Shown: positions 8,301 through 17,164 of the stretch, piece by piece | How the letters are laid out: each line of letters opens with the position of its first letter | Numbering within the stretch: position 1 is the first letter of the stretch | Source: Aequorivita sinensis | Lineage (GTDB): Bacteria > Bacteroidota > Bacteroidia > Flavobacteriales > Flavobacteriaceae | Direction: 5' to 3' | DNA: 64,000 nucleotides | NCBI RefSeq assembly: GCF_006346335.1 | Contig: NZ_VDMC01000002.1 | Location: 124,001-188,000, forward strand | Program-made: the position numbers and the translations under genes | Notes under the pieces: generated by a model | Told to the model about the DNA's origin: nothing | Databases searched by the model: none | What the model saw: only the letters and a program-made list of their open reading frames with translations

Positions 8301-10460
8301 GGCGATGAGATGGTCGAACTATCAAATAAACTGCCAAATGTGCCTGAAAATCACGCAGCAATTACATTTAATAACTTCAAACTAAGTGAGATTCTAAATT
8401 ACTTAAATCCATCGGATGAAATTGCTAAAGGAAATTTAAACGGTAGTCTAATAACTATTAACCCATTTGGGGATATGGGGCTTTTGGCAGACCTTACCGT
8501 GGATAATTTAAATTTCTTAGATGTTGATTTAGGAACGATGACCATTGACGCCAAGTCGAAAGGTGAAAATAGTTACGATTTTAATCTAGCTTTAAAAGAA
8601 GGCGACGTCGATTTAGATTTAACGGGAGATTATATAGCAAATCAAAAAGATGCACAGATAGATTTAGATTTAGATATAAATGAGTTTAAAATGAAAGCGC
8701 TCGAAGGGTTTTCTTTAGGTGAAATTAAAAATGGTAAAGGAGGATTTTCAGGAAAGTTCAATGTAACCGGGAGTATAGCGGAGCCCAATTACAAAGGGAA
8801 GTTAATTTTTCATAATGCAGATTTTACTATAACAAAGTTAAATGCACCGTTTACACTTAATAATGAAACTTTGTCTATTAATAACGATGGGTTCTTTATG
8901 GATGGTTTTACTGTGCGTGATGAAAATCAGAATCAATTGGTTTTATCTGGAGAGGTTGGCACGAAAAACTTTATCAATCCAACGTTTAATTTGAAGATTA
9001 ACGCAAAAGATTTTCAAGTATTAAACGCAACAAAGGATGATAATGGCTTTTTATATGGAAAGGCATCATTTAACGCAGATGCAACCCTAACGGGAGATAT
9101 GCTAGTTCCAAAACTAGACGCCAATATAATTGTAAATGATGCAACTGACATTACTTATATATTGCCTTCGTCATCGGTGTCTATTGAAGAACGAGATGGA
9201 GTTGTAGTATTTGTAAATCGTGAAAATCGAGATGCAATATTAACGCAAACTGCAGAAAAAACAGCAACATTAACAGGGCTTGATGTTAGGGCATTTTTAA
9301 CAATTGGGAAAGAAGCTAAAGTCAAAATCATAATAGATCAGGAAACTGGGGATAACTTTGAAGTTTACGGTGCTGGGGAATTCGATTTTACAATGAATCC
9401 TACAGGAAGAATGAATTTAAGTGGCGTTTATAATGTGGCAGGTGGTCATTATGAAATGAACTTATACAATTTAGTAAACAGAAGATTTGAACTTGCTCCT
9501 GAAAGTAGAGTAAGTTGGTCTGGAGATCCTTTCGATGCCAAACTAGACATCAAGGCTGTATACAATTTGAAAGCCTCTGCGTCGGCATTAATGGCGCCTA
9601 TAAGTTCTGGAGCTGATCCTTCGGTGAAAAATAGGTATAAACAAGTATTACCATTTAGCGTATATTTAAATATTGACGGAGAATTAACTAAACCAATAAT
9701 CGCGTTCGACCTTGATATGCCAGAGGATGAGCAGGGGGCAATAGGAGGACAAGTGTATGGAAGATTACAACAAGTAAATAGTCAAGAAGACGAATTAAAT
9801 CGGCAAGTTTTTTCATTGCTAGTTCTCAATAGATTTTATCCAGAACCAGGAAGTGATGGTAGTGCTGGAGGTTTTGCCACTGTGGCAAGAGATAATTTAA
9901 ACGACGCTATTTCAGATCAATTAAATAACTTTTCAAATAATTTATTAGGCGGATCTGGAATTCAATTGGATTTTGGACTAAACAGTTATACCGATTACCA
10001 AGGTGAAACCGCACAAGAGCGTACACAATTAGATATTGCTGCGCAGAAAAAACTCTTTAACGATAGATTAATAGTACGTGTAGGTAGTGAAGTTGACATA
10101 CAAGGAAGCGGTTCAAATGAAGAAGAAGCCCCAATTATTGGCGATGTAAGTTTAGAATATTTAATCACCGAAAACGGCAGGTATAGATTAAAAGGATTTA
10201 GAAAAAATCAATTTGAAAATGTAGTTGATGGACAAACTATTGTAAGTGGAATTGCTTTAATTTTCACACAAGAGTTTAATAAGTTTGATGAATTGTGGCA
10301 AGCTATTTTAAATGGTGAAACCAAAAAGGAAAAGGCTGAAAAAGAAGCATTGGAAAAGGAAAAGGAAAGAATAGAAAAAGAAGAGGAAGAAATTAAAAAG
10401 AATATTGAAAATGAAGGGGAAGATGATAAAAACACTAATGATTCAAAAACTAAGGAATAA
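5340..10460 (+). CDS. tamB: TamB-like translocation and assembly module protein
   Basis: A 1706-residue AsmA/TamB superfamily protein. A lysine-rich start is followed by one signal anchor at about residues 14-38, ending in RSPWGQDIIVQRAV, a characteristic TamB opening. A very long periplasmic beta-rich region then leads to the C-terminal TamB (DUF490) domain at about residues 1200-1640, with GEFDFTMNPTGRMNLSGVYN and the signature NRQVFSLLVLNRF. An acidic/basic coiled tail of about 60 residues follows. TamB spans the periplasm and works with a TamA-type outer-membrane partner in outer-membrane protein or lipid traffic. The partner is directly downstream, 58 bp away. No in-frame ATG exists between the upstream stop at 5319 and the TTG at 5340, so TTG is the likely start. 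Confidence 0.9.
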   Translation: MEKKKEKNKKNKKYRVLRIIGRVFLVLILLFILLVLFIRSPWGQDIIVQRAVKYVSDKTRTKVEIEKLFITFDGNIMLKGVYLEDKKGDTLIYSKSLEADVPLLPIIRGNGIGVEYLEWEGLRANIIRNDSIKGYNFQFLVDAFASSDTTAVKNETASEPLNIILGNISFKDFNVVFNDSVLGINSQFKIGALSLKMKKTDLENMDFRASDATISNAHIKYIQSPVPPTPPSDSPLPYIALEEFSLKNVFVDYQSYADRIAANLELSDLLLELEKADLSNNEIVIGEFNLNNSIIDINTETEVNEITQKAEEIKEEVKADIQKFEWPNFKFAVNSIDLKGNNISYFVGNHKVKKDHFNSNAIALQDFNLKANDVFLKDKKAGLQLKSLTFQEGSGFNLNELALDLDITDTELNLDNLGLALNNNRLKGNVHLDYVSLADLIEVPDKTKVALNFPAFQVDLREVFKFQPELRKSEYLRTLSKKYISGNVQASGYLSAITFPNMNVNWGNSTRISANGLIENVINPDNLKFNIPHFASNTTRTDLIQFVSEKDLGVSLPENISLNGSAKGNLKDVYAKANLTTTQGVLAIDGHFKNDSQISFDADVDIKEYKLNELLQNDQLGTLSLNIKTSGTGNDINTLDAKLEAVISSFQFNNYAIKDLAINGNIKDGKGNVVSAYKDENINLDFNANVILDSIATNANAHLKIIGANLKSLGLMDRDVRTAFTLDADFDITKDGLDVISTIGDGVVVYDNKTYILGDVLATAHTRSDTTSVWINNKIVQLSLESNTNPELFSKAIKRHVSSYFSRDITLSDTISNPIKLNAKGRIVEAPVLNEVFLVNVKKLDTIKLSVDFDEAARKLKADIQAPHIVYGSNELDSLSFTMDTDKDKFVFDLGFKNIKGGPLDIPKTKITGNQQDNEMNLSFKSVYKDSTLINIQSQITGTSEQLRFHIVPEDLILDRSKWLTPKDNEILIRKDNLEFNNFKFSKGDEMVELSNKLPNVPENHAAITFNNFKLSEILNYLNPSDEIAKGNLNGSLITINPFGDMGLLADLTVDNLNFLDVDLGTMTIDAKSKGENSYDFNLALKEGDVDLDLTGDYIANQKDAQIDLDLDINEFKMKALEGFSLGEIKNGKGGFSGKFNVTGSIAEPNYKGKLIFHNADFTITKLNAPFTLNNETLSINNDGFFMDGFTVRDENQNQLVLSGEVGTKNFINPTFNLKINAKDFQVLNATKDDNGFLYGKASFNADATLTGDMLVPKLDANIIVNDATDITYILPSSSVSIEERDGVVVFVNRENRDAILTQTAEKTATLTGLDVRAFLTIGKEAKVKIIIDQETGDNFEVYGAGEFDFTMNPTGRMNLSGVYNVAGGHYEMNLYNLVNRRFELAPESRVSWSGDPFDAKLDIKAVYNLKASASALMAPISSGADPSVKNRYKQVLPFSVYLNIDGELTKPIIAFDLDMPEDEQGAIGGQVYGRLQQVNSQEDELNRQVFSLLVLNRFYPEPGSDGSAGGFATVARDNLNDAISDQLNNFSNNLLGGSGIQLDFGLNSYTDYQGETAQERTQLDIAAQKKLFNDRLIVRVGSEVDIQGSGSNEEEAPIIGDVSLEYLITENGRYRLKGFRKNQFENVVDGQTIVSGIALIFTQEFNKFDELWQAILNGETKKEKAEKEALEKEKERIEKEEEEIKKNIENEGEDDKNTNDSKTKE

Positions 10461-10518
10461 GTAAAACTGTAATACTTAAACTTAAGCCTCCTAATAGGTT
10501 GCTAAGCAAAGTTGGACT

Positions 10519-12792
10519 ATGTATATCAAATTTAAAATAGTATTCATTTTAACATCGGCATTGCTCGTGCTTCAATCGTGTGCAGTAAAAAAGTACATAC
10601 CTGAAGATGAAATGCTTTATACCGGTGCAACTGTGGAAATTAAATCGGATTCTATTATAAAAAATGAATCTCAACTAAAATCTGTTTTAGAAGAAGCTTT
10701 ATTGCCTAAGCCTAATAAAAAGTTTTTGGGAATGCGTGTTGGGCTTCATTATTACTACAAAATGCAGAAAGAGAATCCGGGATTTATAAACCGATTTTTT
10801 TATAAACGATTTGGAGAACAAAAACCTGTTTATAAAAGTGATGTAAAACCTTATGAAGTTGAGGAAATTCTACTCAATCGTATGGAAAACAGAGGTTTTT
10901 TCTATAGTGAGATTACTTCGGAGTTTAAAGATAATGAGGAAAACAAAGAAGCTTCAGTAAAATACACAGTTAAAGCTCCAAAGGCATACACTATTGCTAG
11001 TTATCAATTAGATAGTATGCCACATCCTATTTATCCTGAAGTTAAAAAAAGTGTAGCCAAAACAAAGCTTTCCAAAGGAATGCGCTTCGACTTAGCTAAT
11101 ATGAAGATGGAACGTGAACGTATAGATAGAGAATTAAAACAAAATGGATATTATAACTTTAATTCAAGTTTTCTAATATTTGAAGCCGACACTAATCAGT
11201 ATGACAAAAAACGATTTGATTTATTTCTCGGATTAAAAAAAGATGTTCCTAAAAAGTCTATTATTCCCTATAAAATTTCTAAAATTAATGTTTACGCTAA
11301 CTATCACGTAGAAGACTCTATTGATAATGAGGTGGAGCGTTTCAATGAAAAAAATTATATAAACAGTTCAAGTTTCTTTAAATCAAAATACCTCGATCCT
11401 TTTATTACTTTGGAAGAAGGGCAATATTACAGTCCAGAAAACTCAAGAAATTCAGCAAGAAGACTTTCAACAATTGGAGCGTATAAGTTTGTAAATATTC
11501 AATATAAAGAACGAGATACTGTACATAATGACAGCTTGGGAATTTTGGAAGCCAATATATTTTTATCACCCTTAAACAAAAGAGCTCTACGTGTTGAATT
11601 GCAAGCAGTATCAAAATCCAATAATTTTTCTGGACCTGGAATAGCATTAACTTACAGTAACAGAAACCTTTTTAGTGGTGGGGAAACATTAAACACTACT
11701 GCTAGTTTTGGGTATGAAATGCAAGTAGGAGGTGGGAGCAGTAGTGGTAAAACAAGTGTAGATTTAGGTTTAAAGTCTGAATTGATTTTCCCAAGAGTGA
11801 TTTTTCCAATTAAAATAGATAGCGACTTTTTTAAATACGATATACCTAAAACAAAGACAAGCATTAGTCTTGATTATTTAAGAAGAACACAACTTTATAC
11901 TCTATTATCGGGTAGCGCACAATTTGGATACCTTTGGCAAGCAAATAGGTATGTAACTCACGAAATAATACCTATTTCATTAAACTACACAAAACCTTCA
12001 AATACTACTGAGGAGTTTCAAAACATTTTAGACGCAAACCCTTATCTAAAACGCAGTTTTGAAAAGCAATTTATTGCAGGCTTGAACTATTCATTTACTT
12101 ACAACGGAATGGTAAATGCAACTAAAAAACATCAATTTTTTATTAATTCTACCTTAGATGTTGCGGGTAATACCATGAGTTTGTTTGCCAAAGAAATGGA
12201 TAATGGTAAAAAAGGAATTTTAAATTTAGAATATGCTCAGTATGCAAAAGTTGATGCAGATTTTAGATATCATTTAAACTTCGGAAAAGAACAACTTATA
12301 GCTGCTAGATTATTCGGTGGATACGGGTATGCTTATGGGAATTCCGATATAATGCCTTATGTAAAGCAATACTACTCTGGTGGACCTTATAGTGTTCGAG
12401 CGTTTAGAATTAGATCTTTAGGACCAGGAACATATTCTGATGAGGGTAATTCTCAAACTAATTATTTCGATCAAACAGGAAACATTCGCATTGAAGCAAA
12501 TATTGAGTATCGTTTTCCTATTATATCTTTCTTAAAAGGTGCTGTATTTGCAGATGCAGGAAATATATGGAACTCAGATCCTAATCCAGTTTACGAAGGA
12601 AAAGATAAATTTACCTCAAGTTTTATCAAAGAATTTGGAATGGGAGCAGGAGTAGGGCTTAGAGTTGATGTGCAAGGTTTTGTACTACGCTTTGATTTTG
12701 CCGCTCCTTTTCATGATCCATCAAAAAATAATGGATTCGATTTTAACGTAAAGGAAACTGTATTTAATTTCGGAATTGGATATCCTTTCTAG
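10519..12792 (+). CDS. tamL: TamL: lipoprotein Omp85-family assembly protein
   Basis: A 757-residue outer-membrane protein. Its signal peptide ends in the lipobox LQSC with Cys21, so it is lipidated, which distinguishes the Bacteroidota TamL from proteobacterial TamA. Residues of about 25-390 form the POTRA-type periplasmic region. The rest is an Omp85 barrel with the GGPYSVRAFRIRSLGPG segment, matching the conserved VRG(F/Y) loop, and a terminal Phe after GIGYP, typical of outer-membrane barrels. It follows tamB on the same strand and is expected to form the TAM complex with it. Alternative naming as TamA/BamA-like is possible, but lipobox plus tamB linkage favours TamL. Confidence 0.9.
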   Translation: MYIKFKIVFILTSALLVLQSCAVKKYIPEDEMLYTGATVEIKSDSIIKNESQLKSVLEEALLPKPNKKFLGMRVGLHYYYKMQKENPGFINRFFYKRFGEQKPVYKSDVKPYEVEEILLNRMENRGFFYSEITSEFKDNEENKEASVKYTVKAPKAYTIASYQLDSMPHPIYPEVKKSVAKTKLSKGMRFDLANMKMERERIDRELKQNGYYNFNSSFLIFEADTNQYDKKRFDLFLGLKKDVPKKSIIPYKISKINVYANYHVEDSIDNEVERFNEKNYINSSSFFKSKYLDPFITLEEGQYYSPENSRNSARRLSTIGAYKFVNIQYKERDTVHNDSLGILEANIFLSPLNKRALRVELQAVSKSNNFSGPGIALTYSNRNLFSGGETLNTTASFGYEMQVGGGSSSGKTSVDLGLKSELIFPRVIFPIKIDSDFFKYDIPKTKTSISLDYLRRTQLYTLLSGSAQFGYLWQANRYVTHEIIPISLNYTKPSNTTEEFQNILDANPYLKRSFEKQFIAGLNYSFTYNGMVNATKKHQFFINSTLDVAGNTMSLFAKEMDNGKKGILNLEYAQYAKVDADFRYHLNFGKEQLIAARLFGGYGYAYGNSDIMPYVKQYYSGGPYSVRAFRIRSLGPGTYSDEGNSQTNYFDQTGNIRIEANIEYRFPIISFLKGAVFADAGNIWNSDPNPVYEGKDKFTSSFIKEFGMGAGVGLRVDVQGFVLRFDFAAPFHDPSKNNGFDFNVKETVFNFGIGYPF

Positions 12793-12893
12793 ATTATAGC
12801 TTTTTTAAGTGAAAACAAAAACTTTTAGCATAAAGAATTAGGATTATTAATTAAATAGTCAGTCATTAATTATTTTAACACATTAATTATCCG

Positions 12894-12901
12894 TACCTTT
12901 G
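12894..12901 (+). promoter_or_regulatory. -7 element upstream of the cold-shock gene leader
   Basis: TACCTTTG matches TAnnTTTG. A transcript would start near 12908 and carry a leader of about 120 nt before the ATG at 13028, unusually long for this window. The leader contains a GGGGG (12910-12914) and CCCC (12931-12934) pair, a GGTATACC palindrome at 12939 and a terminator-like hairpin. Confidence 0.5.
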
Positions 12902-12977
12902 AAGCATTAGGGGGCAACTATAATTTAAAACCCCAGTAGGTATACCAATAACAATAATTTTTAATATATAATTCATT

Positions 12978-13012
12978 AAAAAGTCATCTGCCTACAGCGG
13001 ATGGCTTTTTTT
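12978..13012 (+). terminator. Terminator-like hairpin in the cold-shock leader
   Basis: Arms 12978-12990 and 12998-13010 pair over 13 bp (two or three G-U) around a 7-nt loop, and the 3' arm ends in a run of T. It looks like an intrinsic terminator but sits only 16 nt before the cold-shock ATG at 13028. It could be an attenuator in the csp leader or simply the tamL terminator. An ATG inside the 3' arm (13001) is therefore an unlikely start. Confidence 0.6.
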
Positions 13013-13027
13013 ATTCTAAAAACACAA

Positions 13028-13474
13028 ATGGCAAAATCGCAACAGACGTACAGTAAAAAAGAAAAAGAAAAAGCAAAACAGAAAAAGAAGGAGGAGAAAC
13101 AAAAGAAAAAATTAGCTCGTAAAGCTGAAAAAACTCCAGGAATAGACTTTGTTTATGTAGACCATAACGGTAACTTAACTGATACGCCACCAGATCCTAG
13201 TATGAAGCCAGAAATTGAAGCAGAAGATATAATCCTTGGAATTCCACCAAAAGAAGAAGGGGATAGAGAAGCTTTTGACCCTGTAAGAAAGGGAAAGGTT
13301 TCTTTCTATGACTCATCGAAAGGATTCGGATTTATTATCGATAACGAAAACAACGAAAAGTACTTTACTCACGTAAGTGGAATTATTGACGAAATAACCG
13401 AAAATGATAACGTATCATTCGAGCTTGAAAAAGGTCAAAGAGGAATGAATGCTGTAAAGGTTACTAAAATTTAA
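13028..13474 (+). CDS. Cold-shock domain protein with lysine-rich N-terminal extension
   Basis: A 148-residue protein. The first about 45 residues are a highly charged Lys/Glu/Gln tract starting MAKSQQTYSKKEKEKAKQ. The C-terminal 65 residues form a cold-shock domain with GKVSFYDSSKGFGFI (RNP1-like) and KYFTHVSGI (RNP2-like), followed by VSFELEKGQRGMNAVKV. Such domains bind single-stranded RNA or DNA and often act as RNA chaperones. The ATG at 13028 is chosen because the earlier in-frame ATG at 13001 lies in a terminator-like stem and the MAKSQQ start fits the family. The hairpin leader suggests control at transcript level (inference). Confidence 0.85.
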   Translation: MAKSQQTYSKKEKEKAKQKKKEEKQKKKLARKAEKTPGIDFVYVDHNGNLTDTPPDPSMKPEIEAEDIILGIPPKEEGDREAFDPVRKGKVSFYDSSKGFGFIIDNENNEKYFTHVSGIIDEITENDNVSFELEKGQRGMNAVKVTKI

Positions 13475-13496
13475 AGCATTAAACTTCTTTCAAACA

Positions 13497-13523
13497 AAAA
13501 ATCCCGCTTTTAGCGGGATTTTT
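13497..13523. terminator. Bidirectional intrinsic terminator between csp and YtxH gene
   Basis: Perfect 12-bp arms at 13497-13508 and 13512-13523 surround a 3-nt loop, with A-run and T-run flanks on either side. It lies between convergent genes and can serve both strands. Confidence 0.9.
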
Positions 13524-13544
13524 CAATTATAGTCTAGTTAATTA

Positions 13545-13799
13545 TTAACTAGTTAAGTCTTCAGCTTTATTTTTTAGCTGGTTGGTTTCACGTTGTGCAG
13601 CATTTTTAAGTTGATCGTACTTTTCAGAAATTGTATCTTCAACTTCGCCAGCTTTTTCTTTAATTCTTCTACCTGTATCAGTAGCTTTGTCTTTAAGTCT
13701 TTGCTTTTCTTCTGGAGTCATTTTGTTATACTTCCATAATGCAAATGCACCGGCAGCTGCACCTAAAACTGCTAATAATCCTTTTCCTTTATTGTTCAT
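13545..13799 (-). CDS. YtxH-like small protein
   Basis: An 84-residue protein with a glycine/alanine-rich hydrophobic N-terminal segment (GKGLLAVLGAAAGAFALWKY), then a highly charged amphipathic helix ending NQLKNKAEDLTS. This layout is that of YtxH-domain proteins, small membrane-anchored proteins often linked to stress. No enzymatic motif is visible. It converges on the cold-shock gene and has its own promoter upstream. Confidence 0.7.
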   Translation of the reverse strand: MNNKGKGLLAVLGAAAGAFALWKYNKMTPEEKQRLKDKATDTGRRIKEKAGEVEDTISEKYDQLKNAAQRETNQLKNKAEDLTS

Positions 13800-13822
13800 A
13801 TCTTTTTATTTTTTTGTTTATG

Positions 13823-13852
13823 TGAAGATACGAGATTGGCGCACTATAACAA
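13823..13852 (-). promoter_or_regulatory. Promoter of the YtxH-like gene
   Basis: On the minus strand TTG (13852-13850), a 19-nt spacer and TATCTTCA (13830-13823, one or two positions off TAnnTTTG) lie 24 nt before the ATG at 13799. Confidence 0.45.
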
Positions 13853-14047
13853 TGTGATATTGTTGACTTTAATATAAATTTAATACTTAGCTTAAAATAC
13901 TTTTAAAGTATTCCCAAATTTTTAAATTAAAAAGGTTTTTGAAGATTTACACTATGGTTTTTTGGGATTAAATACAGTTGAATTCTTTAAAAGAGAAACG
14001 TAAAAATTTAAGATAAGCATAATTACATTTTACAATGTTTCTCTAGC

Positions 14048-14055
14048 TATATTTG
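14048..14055 (+). promoter_or_regulatory. -7 element of the zinc-ribbon SDR gene
   Basis: TATATTTG is followed after 15 nt by ATG at 14071, so the leader would be under 10 nt. A TTG inside this element (14053) is in frame, but its overlap with the promoter argues against it being the start. Confidence 0.6.
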
Positions 14056-14070
14056 TTAAAAATTAAAAAT

Positions 14071-15678
14071 ATGTCTCGAAAGGAGTCTGAGAATGATATC
14101 TCAGTTGAAGAAAATAGTTTTTCTAGTGAATTTTCTGATAAAGAAAATAAAGCAATTAATCCTGATGAAATTGCCAAGTGTATTGCTATACTCGAATATT
14201 TGAATAACAATACCGATGAGATTTTTGAAATTCCAAAGGAACAACGTACTGCTTTAATAAAAGCTTCTGGGCAACTTTCAAGACCTAATCGAGATGAATT
14301 TTCACGTAGAAAGAAAGATGCCAAAAAAGCTCAGAAGCGTAAACTTGCAAATAAAGATAGAACTGCACGGAAAGAAACAGGCATACGAAGTGCTAGAGAG
14401 AATGTAGTATTTGTAGCGCCCAAACTTATACAAACCTCTGATTTGTCTTCAAAAGAAACCTTAGAGCTTGAAACGCCTCGTAATTGTTACGTATGTAAAA
14501 CTCTTTTTACAAAAATGCACCACTTCTATGATACAATGTGTACCGAGTGTGGGGACTTTAATTATGCCAAAAGGTTTCAAACAGCCGATTTAACAGGGCA
14601 AATAGCAGTTTTAACAGGCTCAAGACTTAAAATCGGGTATCATATTGCATTGATGTTACTTAGGGCAGGAGCCACTGTTGTTGCAACTACTAGATTCCCC
14701 GCAGACTCTGCTTATCGTTTTGGTCAAGAAGAAGATTTTCACCAATGGTCTGACCGTTTAAAAATTCACGGGTTAGATCTTCGCCATATTCCTAGTGTTG
14801 AAATTTTCTGTAATTATATCGAGCAGAAATATGATAAACTCGATATATTAATAAATAATGCAGCGCAAACTGTACGTAGGCCAGCTGGATTTTATAAGCA
14901 CTTGATGCCTAAGGAAGAAATGCCATTTGAAGACCACCCTCAATTTGTAAAAGATTTACTTCAAGACCACTACCATTGTTTAACCGAGTTAAAATCACTT
15001 ACTGACGATATTGGCAAAGACCCGAATAAAAATTTACCTGTTACTTGGCACGGTTCAGAACCAGGAATTGGAATTAGAGCCTCGGCTAAACTTTCACAAA
15101 TACCATATAGTTTTGATAATTCATTAAGCGCAAATGAAGTTTTCCCTGAAGGAAAATTAGATGCAGATTTGCAACAAGTAGATTTAAGGAAGACTAATAG
15201 CTGGCGATTAAGGTTAGGTGAAATTGAAACTACTGAAATGATTGAAGTGCAATTAGTAAACTCCATAGCTCCTTTTGTTCTTTGTAATCGTTTGGGTGAA
15301 ATTATGAAGAAAGAAAATACTGGTAAAAAACACATTATCAACGTTTCAGCTATGGAAGGAAAGTTTCATCGCTTTTTTAAGGAAGACCGACATCCACATA
15401 CAAATATGGCAAAAGCCGCACTTAATATGTTAACCCATACTGCAGCCGGAAGTCTTGCTAAGGAAGGAATTTATATAAACGCTGTTGATACGGGATGGGT
15501 AACAGATGAAGACCCTGTAGAGCTTGCAAAGCGAAAAATTGAACTACACGACTTTCAGCCTCCATTAGATATTGTAGATGGTGCAGCAAGAGTTATGGAT
15601 CCATTGTTTGACGGGATTAACACTGGAAAACATTGGAGTGGGAAATTTTTAAAGGATTATAGACCAATAGACTGGTAA
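14071..15678 (+). CDS. SDR-family oxidoreductase with N-terminal zinc ribbon and no catalytic Tyr
   Basis: A 535-residue protein. About 130 charged residues precede a four-cysteine zinc-ribbon-like motif (C139/C142 and C157/C160). A Rossmann fold then starts at [16 protein letters not shown] (T182-G189) and contains [12 protein letters not shown], the NNAG equivalent of short-chain dehydrogenases. The normal YxxxK catalytic pair is replaced by T444-N-M-A-K448 ([13 protein letters not shown]), keeping Lys but not Tyr. At twice the usual SDR length it is an atypical family whose substrate I cannot name. A nucleotide-binding role is likely, while standard SDR catalysis is doubtful. It stands as a single gene with its own promoter. 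Confidence 0.75.
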   Translation: MSRKESENDISVEENSFSSEFSDKENKAINPDEIAKCIAILEYLNNNTDEIFEIPKEQRTALIKASGQLSRPNRDEFSRRKKDAKKAQKRKLANKDRTARKETGIRSARENVVFVAPKLIQTSDLSSKETLELETPRNCYVCKTLFTKMHHFYDTMCTECGDFNYAKRFQTADLTGQIAVLTGSRLKIGYHIALMLLRAGATVVATTRFPADSAYRFGQEEDFHQWSDRLKIHGLDLRHIPSVEIFCNYIEQKYDKLDILINNAAQTVRRPAGFYKHLMPKEEMPFEDHPQFVKDLLQDHYHCLTELKSLTDDIGKDPNKNLPVTWHGSEPGIGIRASAKLSQIPYSFDNSLSANEVFPEGKLDADLQQVDLRKTNSWRLRLGEIETTEMIEVQLVNSIAPFVLCNRLGEIMKKENTGKKHIINVSAMEGKFHRFFKEDRHPHTNMAKAALNMLTHTAAGSLAKEGIYINAVDTGWVTDEDPVELAKRKIELHDFQPPLDIVDGAARVMDPLFDGINTGKHWSGKFLKDYRPIDW

Positions 15679-15779
15679 AGGATTAGTTCTATTTATCAAC
15701 GGCGTGTCCCATGAGTTTATCGGGAACCTTTTTAAATCGAGAGGTTTTCAATACAATTAAATTTTAAAGTTTTAAAACT

Positions 15780-16004
15780 ATGAGTAACGAACAACCAAAT
15801 AATCCTTTACACGGAGTTAAGCTAGCCGATATTTTAGAATATCTAGTAGAATTTTATGGATGGGAGACCTTAGGTGAAAAAATTAAAATCAACTCCTTTA
15901 ATAGTAACCCTTCCATTAAATCTAGCTTAAAATTTCTACGTAGAACTCCGTGGGCTAGAGAAAAAGTGGAGAATCTATACTTAAAAACAAAAAAGAACTC
16001 ATAA
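15780..16004 (+). CDS. VF530-family small DNA-binding protein
   Basis: A 74-residue protein matching the VF530 (DUF2132) pattern almost end to end: [32 protein letters not shown], then [20 protein letters not shown]. The family is a compact helical fold described as DNA-binding, with unknown physiological role. It is 101 bp after the SDR gene on the same strand, so readthrough is possible. Confidence 0.9.
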   Translation: MSNEQPNNPLHGVKLADILEYLVEFYGWETLGEKIKINSFNSNPSIKSSLKFLRRTPWAREKVENLYLKTKKNS

Positions 16005-16005
16005 A

Positions 16006-16155
16006 TTATTTCTGTAAATTATATATCTTCTCAATTCGCTTTTTAGATTGAACTAAGACTTCAAAAGTAATATCGATGTAAAGATTTTTACTAGGTAATT
16101 CAAAATCATAGATGGTATAATTTCTAAGAAGACAGAAACCTATTACTTTATTCAA
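16006..16155 (-). CDS. Candidate short protein, TTG start
   Basis: The 150-bp gap between two plus-strand genes holds an open minus-strand frame of 49 codons from a TTG. Its composition looks protein-like, with DFELPSKNLYIDITFEVLV and KKRIEKIYNLQK towards the end. The upstream in-frame stop leaves TTG as the only standard start. It ends 2 nt from the VF530 stop and begins on the ATG of the next gene. I do not recognise it, and it could be the remnant of a longer gene. Confidence 0.35.
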   Translation of the reverse strand: MNKVIGFCLLRNYTIYDFELPSKNLYIDITFEVLVQSKKRIEKIYNLQK

Positions 16156-17027
16156 TGAAGAATCTAATATTTATTACTTGTATTATTTTTTCGCTATCTC
16201 TTTCAGGACAAAATATTTCTAATGATGATGTGGTAGGAGTTTACAAGGAAAGGAGTAACGACCCTGTAGGTGGGGCAACTTTTATTTTTCTTCCAGATCA
16301 CACTTATGTTATTGCATATTTCGGTGGTTTTCAAAAGGGAGTTTGGGAATTTAATGGAGAGAAGGTTACGCTTGTTAAAAGTACAGAACCTCAATTTGCT
16401 CTGTATGGCAGAAAATTGAAAAGTTTAAAAAATCAGACTCAAATAAATTTTTCAGTTGAAGCAGGTAATGCCGTGGTAGTAGGGCTAGATTCAAATGCAA
16501 AAAATAAACTGAAACCCGTATTTAACAATGAAGCAAATTGTTTTAATTATCCCTATATCTTTAAACAAGAAAAGAAAATACACCAACTTCAGGCTGCTCA
16601 AGTTTTAATGAAAAATGCAAATTCCTTTTCTAAAAACAATCTTTTTGCACACGTTTTTCACTTTATAATCCCCACTGATTATAATGACCTTATTTTAATA
16701 AACCTACCATCAGATTATACAGAGAAAGGTACTTTTCACGCTATATTTAACAATGGAATGTTATTTATAGGTTCTGACTCCAAAGGCATGGAGAAAAGAC
16801 CTTTACATACTTTAAACGAAGAGGATTTGGCTATGATAAACTATTTCGTCAAAAAAACTTTAGTTCCAAATGAACTTACAATGTATAGTGAGTTTTTTCC
16901 ATATTTTGAAAATCCTAGTTCAGAATTACTAGCACCTTATTATAAAATTAAGGTTTTCGACAGCTCCAAGGCAGACATCACTATAGAAAGTGAACCATTT
17001 TTTCACGCTAGCTGTGAAGATGATTGA
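16155..17027 (+). CDS. Secreted protein of unknown function
   Basis: A 290-residue protein with a clear signal peptide (MKNLIFITCIIFSLSLSGQ). Residues 25-75 include VVGVYKERSNDPVGGATFIF and GVWEFNGEKVTL, resembling the lipocalin-like 'how much does the phenotype deviate' beta motifs often seen in flavobacterial secreted proteins. The rest has no motif I know. It ends SCEDD. Export to the periplasm or outer surface is likely, and the function is unknown. Confidence 0.7.
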   Translation: MKNLIFITCIIFSLSLSGQNISNDDVVGVYKERSNDPVGGATFIFLPDHTYVIAYFGGFQKGVWEFNGEKVTLVKSTEPQFALYGRKLKSLKNQTQINFSVEAGNAVVVGLDSNAKNKLKPVFNNEANCFNYPYIFKQEKKIHQLQAAQVLMKNANSFSKNNLFAHVFHFIIPTDYNDLILINLPSDYTEKGTFHAIFNNGMLFIGSDSKGMEKRPLHTLNEEDLAMINYFVKKTLVPNELTMYSEFFPYFENPSSELLAPYYKIKVFDSSKADITIESEPFFHASCEDD

Positions 17028-17103
17028 AAATCACGTTTTAAGTTTTATTAAATTTTTAAAAGAAAGGAATTAAACTAGTTTCATAGTATGCATTCCAGAC
17101 AAT

Positions 17104-17111
17104 TAACTTTG
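17104..17111 (+). promoter_or_regulatory. -7 element of poxB
   Basis: TAACTTTG lies about 54 nt before the poxB ATG. A TTTC at about the -33 distance replaces TTTG. The leader would be about 45 nt. Confidence 0.5.
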
Positions 17112-17164
17112 CATTAATAAAATTTAAAAATGACATTCCTTATCTTTAACAAAAACGCAAAATT

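Noticed and set aside
12978-13012. Definite riboswitch or known cspA thermosensor
   Set aside because: The hairpin is clear but I recognise no described RNA family, so it is listed only as a terminator-like leader element.
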